NCBI RefSeq assembly: GCF_010728325.1
Contig: NZ_AP022571.1
Coordinates: forward strand, 152,342-216,341
DNA length: 64,000 nt
Direction: 5' to 3'
DNA from: Mycolicibacterium poriferae
GTDB lineage: Bacteria > Actinomycetota > Actinomycetes > Mycobacteriales > Mycobacteriaceae
Below the pieces are notes generated by a model. That model saw nothing but the letters and a program-made list of their open reading frames with translations, had not been told where the DNA came from and made no database searches. Each line of letters opens with the position of its first letter. Within the stretch, counting starts at the first letter, position 1. Of this stretch, positions 44,287 to 52,892 are shown piece by piece. A program made the position numbers and the translations under genes.

Positions 44287-45909
44287 TCAGCGGTTCTCCT
44301 CGGCAACGGTGGTCGTGATGATGGTCAATGGTGTTGGGGTGGAGTTGAATTCGGAAGGATCACGGGCGAAGCGGGTCGCGGTGTGACCGACCGCTTTCGG
44401 CAGGGCCGGGGAGCTGGTCTCGGTGGCGCGCTCCAGCATGGAGGCGATCTTGTTCACCGAGACGACATCGAGATCCAGCGACAATGAACAGGCCTGTTCG
44501 ACCCGGTCGGCGCCGTAGCGGCGCACCAGACCCAGCAGCCGGTAGACGGTACGCATCTTCGTCCAGGGCAGCCGGTCATCGAGGATGCGTTCGGCGTAGA
44601 TCCCGACGTTGGGGCCGTGGGAGGCGCAGGTGGCGATCAACGCCGCCACATCACGCAGCGCGTAGCCGGTCTTGTGTTCGGGCAGATCAGCGGGGTCGGT
44701 GCTGCGCCCACCGGCCGGTTGGCGGGGATGGACCTTGACCAGCACGCCGCGGCGATAGAACTTCACCAGCTCGGTGTCGGCGCGCACGTCCAGGTACTGA
44801 CCGATCCAGCATTCGGGCAGCGAATACAGGGCCTTGGCGACCTCGGCGTGGAAGTCGCGGTGCACCTTGACCGTCTTGAACACCGGCACGTCATAAACCC
44901 CTGGCACCGGCAACAGCCGGGACTGTTCGGCGGCGGTGAACACCTTCAGCGGACGAGCGCAGATGGTGCCGTGTGTGCGGGTGCCCGCGGTGTCACGACA
45001 CCACACCGTCGCCGCCTGCTGCGCATGGGCCAGGCTGGTGAATGTTTCACCGTCCCAGAAGTTTCGGCGCACGTACTGCACGGCGCGTTCCACTCGCGGC
45101 TTGTCCTTCGGCGAGGCCACCCGCGCCGGGTCGGTCAGGAACCCGACATGCCCGGCGTAGTCCAGCCAGCCCTGGCTGAACTGCGGGTTGACCGCATCGG
45201 CGGCGGCGATCACCGGTTTGAGGTTGTCGGGGATCAGCACGGCGAACACGCCGCCGAAGAACTCCCAGGCCGCCTCGCAGCCGGCGATCACCGCGGCCAG
45301 AGTCTGCGAGTAGGACAGCCACACGAACATGTGCCGGGAGTACACCGCGGTGAAGATCAGCGCGTGCACCTTGCGGCGGCGCCCGTCAGCAGCGTCGGTG
45401 AGCATCCCCAGGTAGCCGAAGTCGACCTGGCACTCCACTCCGGGATCGCCATCAGCGACACGCACCGTGAGGTCTTTGCGGCCGAAACCGCAACGCTGGC
45501 TGGCGAATCGGTGCAACGTCCGATACGGCACCACACACCCCTGCCGGGCCAACAGGGTGTGGATCTTCGTGACCGTCAACGGCCGATGCTCACCGGTGCC
45601 GGCCACCCAGGCGGTGATCTGATCTTCGAAGCCCACCAGCTGCTCCCACGCCGCCCCGTGGCCATCGGGGCGAACCGGGCGCACCGCCTCGGCAACCATC
45701 CCGATCAACGCATCATCGACCGCGCTGACGTCGTCGTCGCGACGCAGACCCGCCGCCTGGGCGGCCTCGACGTAGCGGCGCACCGTCTTGCGGTCCAGGC
45801 CGCAATGCGCGGCAATGCTGCGGTACCCCGGCGCCGGCAGTCCCACCACCCCCAGCCACACCCGCAGCACTTCCCTGATCTCATTCACACTGACCTCCCG
45901 AAAAGCCAT
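44287..45909 (-). CDS. istA: IstA, IS21 DDE transposase
   Basis: The product is 540 aa. The N-terminal HTH is YRSIAAHCGLDRKTVRRYVEAA. The DDE core has Asp in CQVDFGYLG, Asp in IPDNLKPV and Glu in KPRVERAVQYV. All catalytic residues are present and the frame is intact, so the IS looks active. The C-terminal basic region follows. The start lies just inside the right terminal repeats. Confidence 0.93.
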   Translation of the reverse strand: MAFREVSVNEIREVLRVWLGVVGLPAPGYRSIAAHCGLDRKTVRRYVEAAQAAGLRRDDDVSAVDDALIGMVAEAVRPVRPDGHGAAWEQLVGFEDQITAWVAGTGEHRPLTVTKIHTLLARQGCVVPYRTLHRFASQRCGFGRKDLTVRVADGDPGVECQVDFGYLGMLTDAADGRRRKVHALIFTAVYSRHMFVWLSYSQTLAAVIAGCEAAWEFFGGVFAVLIPDNLKPVIAAADAVNPQFSQGWLDYAGHVGFLTDPARVASPKDKPRVERAVQYVRRNFWDGETFTSLAHAQQAATVWCRDTAGTRTHGTICARPLKVFTAAEQSRLLPVPGVYDVPVFKTVKVHRDFHAEVAKALYSLPECWIGQYLDVRADTELVKFYRRGVLVKVHPRQPAGGRSTDPADLPEHKTGYALRDVAALIATCASHGPNVGIYAERILDDRLPWTKMRTVYRLLGLVRRYGADRVEQACSLSLDLDVVSVNKIASMLERATETSSPALPKAVGHTATRFARDPSEFNSTPTPLTIITTTVAEENR

Positions 45910-45983
45910 GCCCGCCGACCTCCGTGACTTGAGCTGTCACGGCGATCGAACGAACAAATGAAAAGACCACCGACGCGACGCGC

Positions 45984-46029
45984 CGGTGGTCCCATAACTG
46001 GCAATCCAGGTGGTCCCATCACCCTGGCA
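45984..46029 (+). repeat. IS21 right terminal repeats
   Basis: An inverted copy of the left pair. A third, poorer copy (CTGGTCCCATCCTCATGGCA, 46041-46060) lies just outside the assumed end and overlaps the final codons of the first recombinase. Either the element end is ambiguous or the insertion chose a site resembling its own end. Confidence 0.7.
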
Positions 46030-46033
46030 AAAA

Positions 46034-47557
46034 TCAGGTCACACTGGTCCCATCCTCATGGCAGACGACATCGACGATGCCAGGGGCCGTCGCTGCGATG
46101 TGCGTGATGAAGTCGGTGATCGAGGTGTCGTCGGTACTGTCGTCGTTGAGGAACAGGTCCACTTGCAATCCTGATACGGGTTCGAGATAGCATTCGCGCG
46201 TTGTTTCCAGGTTCGCGTGTCCTAGCAATGTCTGAACCAAAACCCAAGGGTCGCCGAAAATATGGCGATATTCGCGTCGTTCGGCAGGGGTGATGCCCAT
46301 CTTGCGTTCGTGTGCGTAGATCAACGTGACCAACATCCTCAAGGCAAACGAGTGGCGCAGCATATGCGGGTGACAATGGATGTCTACCCCAAGGGTCTGA
46401 CACCGCTTGTTCCCCGCGGAGAAGATCGCCTCCCATGTGCGGTACGGCAACGGCAGGCCGGCCTCGGACAGCCACACCATCCAGGGCTCAAGCCCATGAT
46501 CGGTGATGGTGTAGAAGTTGAGTCGATCGTTGGAGTCAAGACTGTCCAGCGGCACCGTTCCCTTGCTGCCATCCCGGCTGGTGAAGTGAACGCGGCGGTG
46601 ATGGTCCACCGTATCGATGATCTTCATATCGGGCAGCGCGTCATAGCGCCCTTCGGAACGGGCCCGATGAATCGCCGCCGCTCGGGTTGAAACAACGTAG
46701 TTGTCAATGTGTTTCAATGCGCCGGTACTGATCCAGAAATCTCGGCCGCGACCCTTCGCGACCGCCTGTCCCACTCGAGCCTTGGCGTAACGGACCTGCC
46801 CGTCCGCGCTGGGAATCTCGCTCAAGACCAGCGTTCCAGCTTCGCGCAACCGCAGCCCGCTCGACCACAATGCTTCGGCGAATGCCAGGTTCCGGCCGTC
46901 GTTGCGTCCTCGCCAGGTCGCATCCCGGCGCCCATCACCGCGATAGCCGCCGATACCGACGTCGCGCCACCGCCTGTAGGCCCGCGGCGTCAGCCACTTC
47001 AATTGGACCGAGCGGACGGCGCTCGGCTGCAAACGCGAAGAAGAGTCCCCAGTCGAACTCGGTGTGCGCGGGCCGATAGGAGAAGCTGCCACGTTTCCGC
47101 GCCACTGCTGCCAATCGTAGAACTTCTTGATTGCTGCCAGATCCCGTGAAAATGTGCCGGCACCAACACGATCCGGGTTCTGCTGGTCGCGTCGCCGCCA
47201 GAACTCATAGTCGGCCAGATGCTCGAATGTGGCGGCTCTCCAGTCGATACCTTGAACGGACAGGAAGGAGAGAAACAACTGGATGTCCGGGGCATAGGAC
47301 TCCTGGGAGCCAGCGGCCAACGATTGGAACGCAGCCGACCGGAAGAACTCCAGAACCTCCACATCGGGCCGCCCATCGGGCGCCAAGAGAAACGGTTGGC
47401 CGGGACGAATTCCGAGCGCAGCCTCACGCGCTGCTATGTCCGGGAAGTCTGCGAGGACCTCCGACTTCGCGGTGCACGGCCAGCTAGGCTGCCGCGCCCA
47501 ACACAGCCTCCACCGGGAGCTGTCGTCGTGTTGTTCCACAGCAACAGAACCTGCCAC
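46034..47557 (-). CDS. Tyrosine recombinase, first of the trio (TnpA-like), C-terminus altered by IS21
   Basis: The product is 507 aa. The catalytic residues are complete: Arg in SSGLRLREAG (~residue 235), HMLRHSFALRM box II (~400) and LLGHANLETTRECY with the nucleophilic Tyr (~455). The N-terminal SAM-like core-binding domain is normal (ESYAPDIQLFLSFLSVQGIDWR). The last residues (CHEDGTSVT) are encoded by sequence resembling the IS21 end, and the stop lies next to the IS. The probable original tail is left at 43403-43433. The start is GTG 47557, only 23 nt from the transposon end; a later start is possible. Confidence 0.82.
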   Translation of the reverse strand: MAGSVAVEQHDDSSRWRLCWARQPSWPCTAKSEVLADFPDIAAREAALGIRPGQPFLLAPDGRPDVEVLEFFRSAAFQSLAAGSQESYAPDIQLFLSFLSVQGIDWRAATFEHLADYEFWRRRDQQNPDRVGAGTFSRDLAAIKKFYDWQQWRGNVAASPIGPRTPSSTGDSSSRLQPSAVRSVQLKWLTPRAYRRWRDVGIGGYRGDGRRDATWRGRNDGRNLAFAEALWSSGLRLREAGTLVLSEIPSADGQVRYAKARVGQAVAKGRGRDFWISTGALKHIDNYVVSTRAAAIHRARSEGRYDALPDMKIIDTVDHHRRVHFTSRDGSKGTVPLDSLDSNDRLNFYTITDHGLEPWMVWLSEAGLPLPYRTWEAIFSAGNKRCQTLGVDIHCHPHMLRHSFALRMLVTLIYAHERKMGITPAERREYRHIFGDPWVLVQTLLGHANLETTRECYLEPVSGLQVDLFLNDDSTDDTSITDFITHIAATAPGIVDVVCHEDGTSVT

Positions 47558-47580
47558 AACACACCGACATTCTACGGAAC
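47550..47580 (-). repeat. Right terminal inverted repeat of the transposon
   Basis: Read inward on the minus strand from the core: TTCCGTAGAATG, then GTGTGTTG. It pairs with the left end at 27468-27495 and overlaps the predicted start of the first recombinase gene. Confidence 0.6.
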
Positions 47581-47585
47581 GGCGG

Positions 47586-50500
47586 ATTCCCGACGATCAC
47601 ACGGATGGGTTGGCTCTGCTGGGCGATGATCCGATCGTTGTTCTGAGGGAATAGTTCGGCATCCATGGTGTCGCCGACCTCGGCGATTTGAAAGGTGTCA
47701 GTAAGGACAATGCCGTTGAATGGCTGGTACTCACCACCAACGGCACCGTGGTAGGCGGCCTCTATGTTGATGGCGGCGATGTAGTAAGCCAGCAATACGA
47801 TCTCGTTGGCATGCAATTCGTTGGCATACTTGCGGGCGAGGTCTTCGGTCCTGATGAGTCCGGTCTGGATCAGGCGCACGATGAAGGTGCCAGTCCCGGT
47901 GAATGGATCGAGGATGTGCACGCCGGACTCAGTCAATGTCGTTCCAAATTCGGCGCGCAGTGTGTCATTGGCCGAGCGCAGGATGAAGTCAACGACTTGT
48001 GTTGGCGTATAGACGATCCCTAGAGCTTTAGCGGTTCGCGGGAAACCGATCCGAAAGAACTTCTCGTAGAGTTCGACGACGATGCGCTGCTTGCCCTCGG
48101 CATTGTCAACCCCGGCCGCGCGCATACGCACTGATTCGTAAAAGCCCTCTAGGCGTTGGGTTTCTGTGTCGAGCGCTTGGTCATGCAGGGTAGCGACCAT
48201 CGCCTGCATGACCTGTGAAACCGGGTTGTGGTCCGCAAAATCGTAGTCTTCGAAGAGGGCGTCGAACACGGGCTTGGTGATTAGGTGCTGGGAAAGCATC
48301 TCCACGGCTTGATCCCGGTTGATCGAATCGTTGAGATGGGCGCGCAGCGCTCCGACGAACTTATCGAATGCTGCTGCGATGTCGGGAGCGCTCTCGTTAA
48401 GCAGCGCCTTGATGCGTGTCTGCTGGGCCGTGGCGATTACGGCGACGTCCTTGGCCCAGTCCTCCCAGTAGGTGCGCGTGCCGACCTTATCGACAATCTT
48501 GGCGTACACAGCGTCCCGCCACTGGTCGGGGGTGAACATCGACAGCTGTTGGGCGACCTGCGCCGACTCGGCAGCCGCGGTATCGGCAGAGGCTGTTGTA
48601 CCGTCGCCGGAAGATGTTGAGTCGGTGAGATTCTCGGCGGCGTTCGGTACGTGGCCGACGAGGATTGAGTCCGTGGCGTTCTTGTTGAGTTCGAGTTTGT
48701 TGACTGTGGCGTTGAAGCGGTCGTCGTGAGCCCTCAGCGCCTGTAGCACTTGCCACACCACCTTGAAGCGGCGGTTGTCGGCGAGTGCTTGGCTAGGTGC
48801 TACGCCCGCCGGTACCCCGACGGGCAGGATGATGTACCCGTATTGCTTGCCTTCGGCTCGGCGCATGACCCGGCCGACAGATTGCACGACGTCAACCACG
48901 GAGCTGCGGGGGTTGAGGAAGAGGACCGCGTCGAGGCTGGGAACGTCCACCCCTTCGGAAAGGCAGCGGGCGTTGGCCAGAATGCGGCATTGATTGTCGG
49001 GTAGTGGCGCCTTGAGCCATTGCAGGCGGTGGTTGCGTTCTAGGGCGTTGTAGGTTCCGTCGACGTGTTCGACGTCGCAGCGCAGTAGGTGGTCGTCGGC
49101 CTGGTCATAGGCGTCGATGACGGTGGCGAACTTCCCTGCGAGCTTCTTAGAGGACTTGATGTCTCGAAGGAAGGCCACGGCGCGTTGCATGGGGCGGGTG
49201 TCACCGCCGAAGTCAGCACCGCCGGCGGCTTTGCCAGTTCGTTTGGCGAGGCCGTTCCAACAACCGACGATTTTGGTCGCGTCGTCGAGGTTGAGTTCGC
49301 TGTTGACGTCGGCAAGCTGCTGCTGCAGTGGGCCGGCGATGTACTTCTCGTCGACGGTGAGCACGAGCACCTTGTAGTCAGTGAGCAGTCCGCGCTCCAC
49401 GGCTTCGCCGAATCCGAGTCGGTGAAAAGTGGGGCCGTAGAGGGCTTCGTCGTCCATCGACGCGAGGACCGCGGAGTGTTCGGCGGCCTTGGTCTTGGTT
49501 TCCTCCGCGAAAAGCCTTGGCGTTGCTGTCATGTAGAGCCGCTTTGTTCCGGCGAGGAAGGCTGCGTCGTGCACCTTGACGAAGTTGGATTCGTCTCCGT
49601 CGACGAGTGTGACGCCGGTGGTTCGGTGCGCTTCATCACACACAATGAGGTCGAAGTCGTCGAGCCCGACCGCCTGTGCTTCAGCGATTACGTTGATGGA
49701 CTGGTAGGTGCTGAACACCACGGTCAGTCCTTTAGCGCGTTTGCGGTGCGCCATTTGTGCGACCAGCGTGGCCGGATCGGTGGTGGCAGGAAGTGGCACG
49801 TCGTAGGGGTTAATGTCTTCCACCGCGCGGGAGACCTTGGTGTCCGAGCACACGGCAAAGGACCGCAGGTCCACCTGGCACTGAGCGGTCCATTCGCGCA
49901 GCGTTTGGGACAGCAGGGAGATTGAGGGCACCAGGAACAGGATCTTGGCTGTTCCGCCGAGGTCGTCGGCGATCTGCTCGCAGATCTTGAGCGCGGTGAA
50001 GGTCTTTCCCGTGCCACACGCCATGATGAGCTTGCCGCGGTCGTTTTCGGTGAAGCCGACGATCACTTTGTCGATGGCTTCACGCTGATGAGGCCAGGGG
50101 TCCCGTTTGGGGGCGGGGGCCAGCTCAAGGTTCAGTCCGTCGGCGGGGCCGGCGAAGGCCCAGTCGATCGGGGCCTCGGCGATGTCAGCCAGTCCAATGC
50201 GCTGAACGGGAATCTGCTGGTTGTCGACCGCGTCTTCAGCATTTTTCCCCCACTTATCCGTTGTGGAGATGATTAGCCGGTGGGCGAAGGGATGCTTTCC
50301 TGACGCGGACAGGAACGAGTCGACGTCCGGTTTTCCCAGCACGTGATCGGGTTCGTAGAACTTGCATTGGATGGCCCATAGGTCACCGGTGTCGATCTCC
50401 TCAGCAACGAGGTCAATTCCGGTGTCGATCTTGCCGCCCCGCCCAGGCCAGTCCTTCCATAACCAGACCTGCTTAAAGAGTCGGCCGTAGACAGAATCCA

Positions 50501-50603
50501 GCGGCAGGTACTGCGCCATGAGCTGCTCGAATTTCAAGCCACGTTCGTAATTGCTAGGGGCACGCCGAAAAGCCTCGAACACCTCATGCACCGACGTCGC
50601 CAC
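47586..50603 (-). pseudogene. Type ISP restriction-modification enzyme, 5' part (nuclease, helicase, start of methyltransferase)
   Basis: This is 1006 codons. An Mrr-like nuclease domain contains GIDLVAEE...LWAIQCKFY (about residues 60-85). The SF2 helicase has motif I MACGTGKT (~195), CDEAHRTTG, MTATPRLF and SVGRVMRR. A helical spacer follows, then methyltransferase motif X/I HILDPFTGTGTFIV (~917). The host frame ends at Asn of motif IV (N-P-P). The open frame runs on to 47484, adding 34 residues of transposon-derived sequence. The remaining 596 codons are at 25677-27467. The truncated product keeps nuclease and helicase but lacks a complete methyltransferase and the target-recognition domain. 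Confidence 0.9.
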
Positions 50604-50695
50604 CCGTCTAACTCCTTTCGCTGAAGCTCGAAGTCACCCTAAACGCGGAACGCAATATCGCAGGGAAGTCGGGCCGGGGCGGGTAAAAGGACGCG
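50604..50695. other. Short intergenic region upstream of the type ISP gene
   Basis: This is 92 nt between the type ISP start and the end of the GIY-YIG-like gene, both on minus. A promoter for the type ISP gene is expected here; AGGAGTT lies about 8 nt upstream of its start codon. Confidence 0.35.
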
Positions 50696-51181
50696 TTAGT
50701 TCCGCATGTTGGCGAAGGGGCGCCGTCCGTGGTGGGCGTGAAACTGGGCGATCAACGCTGTTTCGGTTGCGGCCGCGGCGGTGTCGTCGGTTACCTGCCA
50801 GCCGACGCGCAGTTGGGCGTGGTCGCTGAGTTGCCAGATCCGCCGCCCGCCGCTGTGGCCCACGGGTTGGCCGGCGCCCGAGCGGCGGAACTCATCGAGC
50901 CGTTTGCGGAGACCACGGCGACCGGTGCGCCCGGCGTTGGCTTTCCCGATGTAGACGATGCGTGTTCCCGGCACCCAGAGCGCGTGGAGCTCGTCGACCG
51001 GCACGGTGGGGTCTTTGCCTTTGAAGTGGCCGGCCGGGGAGGTGTCCAGGAACGTGGGCGGGTCGTCGGCGGGTCGTACGACCACATACACGCCGGGGGA
51101 GGTCGGCACGTCGGTGTTGGGCAGCTCTGCGAACGGCACCCAGCCCGTGAAGCCACTGAGGTCGATCGGCTCGGTGATCAT
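50696..51181 (-). CDS. GIY-YIG-like nuclease-fold protein
   Basis: The product is 161 aa. SPGVYVVVRP (GIY-like strand) and TRIVYIGKANAG (YIG-like) are followed by RRGLRKRLDEFRR (the conserved Arg helix), then a Glu in AATETALIAQF and PFANMRN at the end. This order fits the GIY-YIG superfamily, though strict catalytic residues need checking. ATG 51181 is chosen; the frame is open upstream but without support. It is divergent from the AlbA/Schlafen-like gene with 123 nt between starts. Confidence 0.65.
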   Translation of the reverse strand: MITEPIDLSGFTGWVPFAELPNTDVPTSPGVYVVVRPADDPPTFLDTSPAGHFKGKDPTVPVDELHALWVPGTRIVYIGKANAGRTGRRGLRKRLDEFRRSGAGQPVGHSGGRRIWQLSDHAQLRVGWQVTDDTAAAATETALIAQFHAHHGRRPFANMRN

Positions 51182-51291
51182 GGGTCCATACTGGCGCGCC
51201 ACCGTGGGGGACTCTGTGGCGCTTGCCGCCAGCGCGCCGCTGTTGCCCCGCGAAGGGCCTGTTGTGTCCGGGGGCTGTCGCGGCGCGCCCA

Positions 51292-51304
51292 TAGGCTGGC
51301 AACT
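51292..51304 (+). promoter_or_regulatory. Leaderless -10 element of the AlbA-domain gene
   Basis: TAGGCT (51292-51297) lies 7 nt before ATG 51305. TTGTGT at 51262-51267 is at nearly the position of the AGTGC-type box (24 nt from the -10 instead of 23). This is a weak sixth member of that promoter family. Confidence 0.4.
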
Positions 51305-52888
51305 ATGGCTCTGGACTTCGATACGTCGGCTCCGCTGCGGTCACCGCAGAGCGTGACCGCTTTGGTGGAGGCGATTCATCGCGCCGACCCGGGAAGCCAG
51401 GAAACCCATTGGCTGGAGTGCAAGAGCACACTGGATTTCGGGTCCAAGGCTGATCGGTTCGCCGCGGCGCGCGCCATCATCGCGTTCGCCAACCGCGATC
51501 CGGTCAGCGCGGGCCGTGACTGCGGTGGGGAAGCCTATCTTGTGGTCGGCGTCGCGCCGGGGCAACTCGTCGGCGTCACCGAGGTCCTTGATGCTGCCGC
51601 GCTGCACGACAAGCTGCGGCCCTACGTGGATGGTCCGCAGTGGTCGGTGGACTATTTCAAGGTCGACGGCCATGACGTCGCGGTGTTCACCGTCGCCGCG
51701 CCGCGCCCCGGCGACCGAATCCACTCGCTGGTCACCACCTATGAGAACAACCGGTCGGGCACGGTGTTTCACCGCGGCGTGGCCAGCTCACCCCCGGCCA
51801 CGCACCGTGAGCTGATCATGCTGCAGGACCGGCTGCTCCAGGATCCGCCCCGCCCGCTGGGCGAGCAGTTCCGCGACGCGGTGGAGCAGGGCAACCCGCT
51901 GGTGGTTGCCCGGCTGATGCGCGCCACGGTCCAGCAGCTGCAGGCGGCCCGTGCTGACCCGCAGGTGTTCCCGAACACGTTCGCCAGCCGCCAACCGGTG
52001 GAGCAGTTGCGCCAGTATCTGGCGATGGCGCAGAGCTACCAGGAGCTGACCGCCCCGCTGCTGGATCAGCTCATCACCGCATGCGCATGGCCCAACGCCG
52101 ATCACGAGCGCATCTGGGCGGACACGATGGCTGCGCTGGCCCAACCGGCACCGTTGAGCGACACGGTGACCGGACAGATGCGGGTCGGCGCCACCCAAGC
52201 GTTGATCGTGGAAGGCCGTGACGACCGTCTTCAGGCGTTGGCGTTGCTACCGGCCACGCTGGCGCTCTACGCGGGCTCGATCTCTGCGGTCCAGGGACGA
52301 AACTTCGGTGCCCTGCGGGCGCTGACCACCGACGCCACCGTGCCGTGGTCTCTCACGCACCCCAATTTGCGGGTGACGGTGATCGAGAGGGTGGGCCCGT
52401 GGGAGGCGCTGTCGCGCGACGACAGCTTGGCGTTGACGCTGCGGGCGGCCCAAGTCGCCAGCGACGACGCGGAATTGGAGCACCTGCTGGGCGACATCGC
52501 CCAGCATCGACGGCGTAAGCCGCCGTTTGTCGCCTCGTCGTACCTGTTCGACGCGCTGCAACCGCACTTCGCCGGCCTCTACGGTCTGACGCGCTACGGC
52601 GAGCTGTTCGACGAGACCGAGATCATGTTCTCCCTCGTCGTGGCCGACCAGATGGCGCAGGACCGCGTATTCACCGAGCCGTGGCTGGGTTTGTTCGTCA
52701 CCGACGCCAGCCACACCGTCCGCCTGGAGGACAGCCGCTACGGCGCGGTGCTGGCTGAGGTGAACGCCGCCGGTGACGACTGGCCGCCGCTGCAGGCGGG
52801 CTTGTTCGGCGGGTCAATACACCGCCTGTCGGCCGCGCTGCAGCGCGTCACCGACTACACCAAACAGATGCGCCACCGCGTCTTCTGA
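51305..52888 (+). CDS. Schlafen/AlbA_2-domain protein
   Basis: The product is 527 aa. Residues about 30-165 match the AlbA_2/Schlafen-type domain: THWLECKSTLDFGSKADRFAAARAIIAFANRD, then GGEAYLVVGVAPGQLVGVT, and VFTVAAPRPGDRIH. The acidic LECKS motif is the usual nucleic-acid or nuclease signature. The C-terminal ~350 residues are helical and unrecognised. The leaderless ATG 51305 is preferred over earlier in-frame codons that overlap the divergent gene. Proteins of this class are often regulatory or RNA-cleaving, and several act in defence. Confidence 0.68.
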   Translation: MALDFDTSAPLRSPQSVTALVEAIHRADPGSQETHWLECKSTLDFGSKADRFAAARAIIAFANRDPVSAGRDCGGEAYLVVGVAPGQLVGVTEVLDAAALHDKLRPYVDGPQWSVDYFKVDGHDVAVFTVAAPRPGDRIHSLVTTYENNRSGTVFHRGVASSPPATHRELIMLQDRLLQDPPRPLGEQFRDAVEQGNPLVVARLMRATVQQLQAARADPQVFPNTFASRQPVEQLRQYLAMAQSYQELTAPLLDQLITACAWPNADHERIWADTMAALAQPAPLSDTVTGQMRVGATQALIVEGRDDRLQALALLPATLALYAGSISAVQGRNFGALRALTTDATVPWSLTHPNLRVTVIERVGPWEALSRDDSLALTLRAAQVASDDAELEHLLGDIAQHRRRKPPFVASSYLFDALQPHFAGLYGLTRYGELFDETEIMFSLVVADQMAQDRVFTEPWLGLFVTDASHTVRLEDSRYGAVLAEVNAAGDDWPPLQAGLFGGSIHRLSAALQRVTDYTKQMRHRVF

Positions 52889-52892
52889 CCGA

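Larger units (their letters stand above)
43434..46029 (-). mobile_element. IS21-family insertion sequence
   Basis: This is a 2596-bp element starting TG and ending CA, with istA and istB on the minus strand. Each end carries two tandem copies of a transposase-binding-like repeat (TGCCAGGGTGATGGGACCACC plus a second, shorter match). It sits between the first and second recombinase genes of the larger transposon. No target-site duplication is recognisable in the flanks (left ...GTCGCT, right AAAATC...). Confidence 0.88.
27463..47585 (-). mobile_element. 20.1-kb Tn554-like transposon with three tyrosine recombinases and defence cargo
   Basis: The ends are defined by the split type ISP gene: GGCGG occurs at 27463-27467 and 47581-47585, and removing everything between restores the gene in frame. 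Terminal sequences are imperfect inverted repeats (TTCTGTACATGG... and TTCCGTAGAATG..., both with GTGTGTTG about 16-18 nt in). At one end lie three tyrosine recombinase genes and a small coiled-coil gene (46034-47557, 41582-43402, 39441-41585, 39031-39444). Cargo is hsdMSR, a YgjP-like peptidase, sir2 and herA. All genes are on the minus strand. Three-recombinase elements with a small accessory gene (Tn554/RIT-like) are known; this cargo and target are the notable part. Confidence 0.82.

Noticed and set aside
44617..45927. Long + strand frame opposite istA
   Set aside because: Antisense shadow of a verified DDE transposase.
47484..47585. Final 34 residues of the type ISP 5' frame (RRMSVCCGRFCCCG...)
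   Set aside because: They are read from the transposon end, antisense-offset to the recombinase gene, and have no place in the enzyme family.
50729..51304. N-terminal extension of the AlbA-domain protein
   Set aside because: The extension is antisense to the GIY-YIG-like gene and of low-complexity composition; a leaderless -10 precedes ATG 51305.
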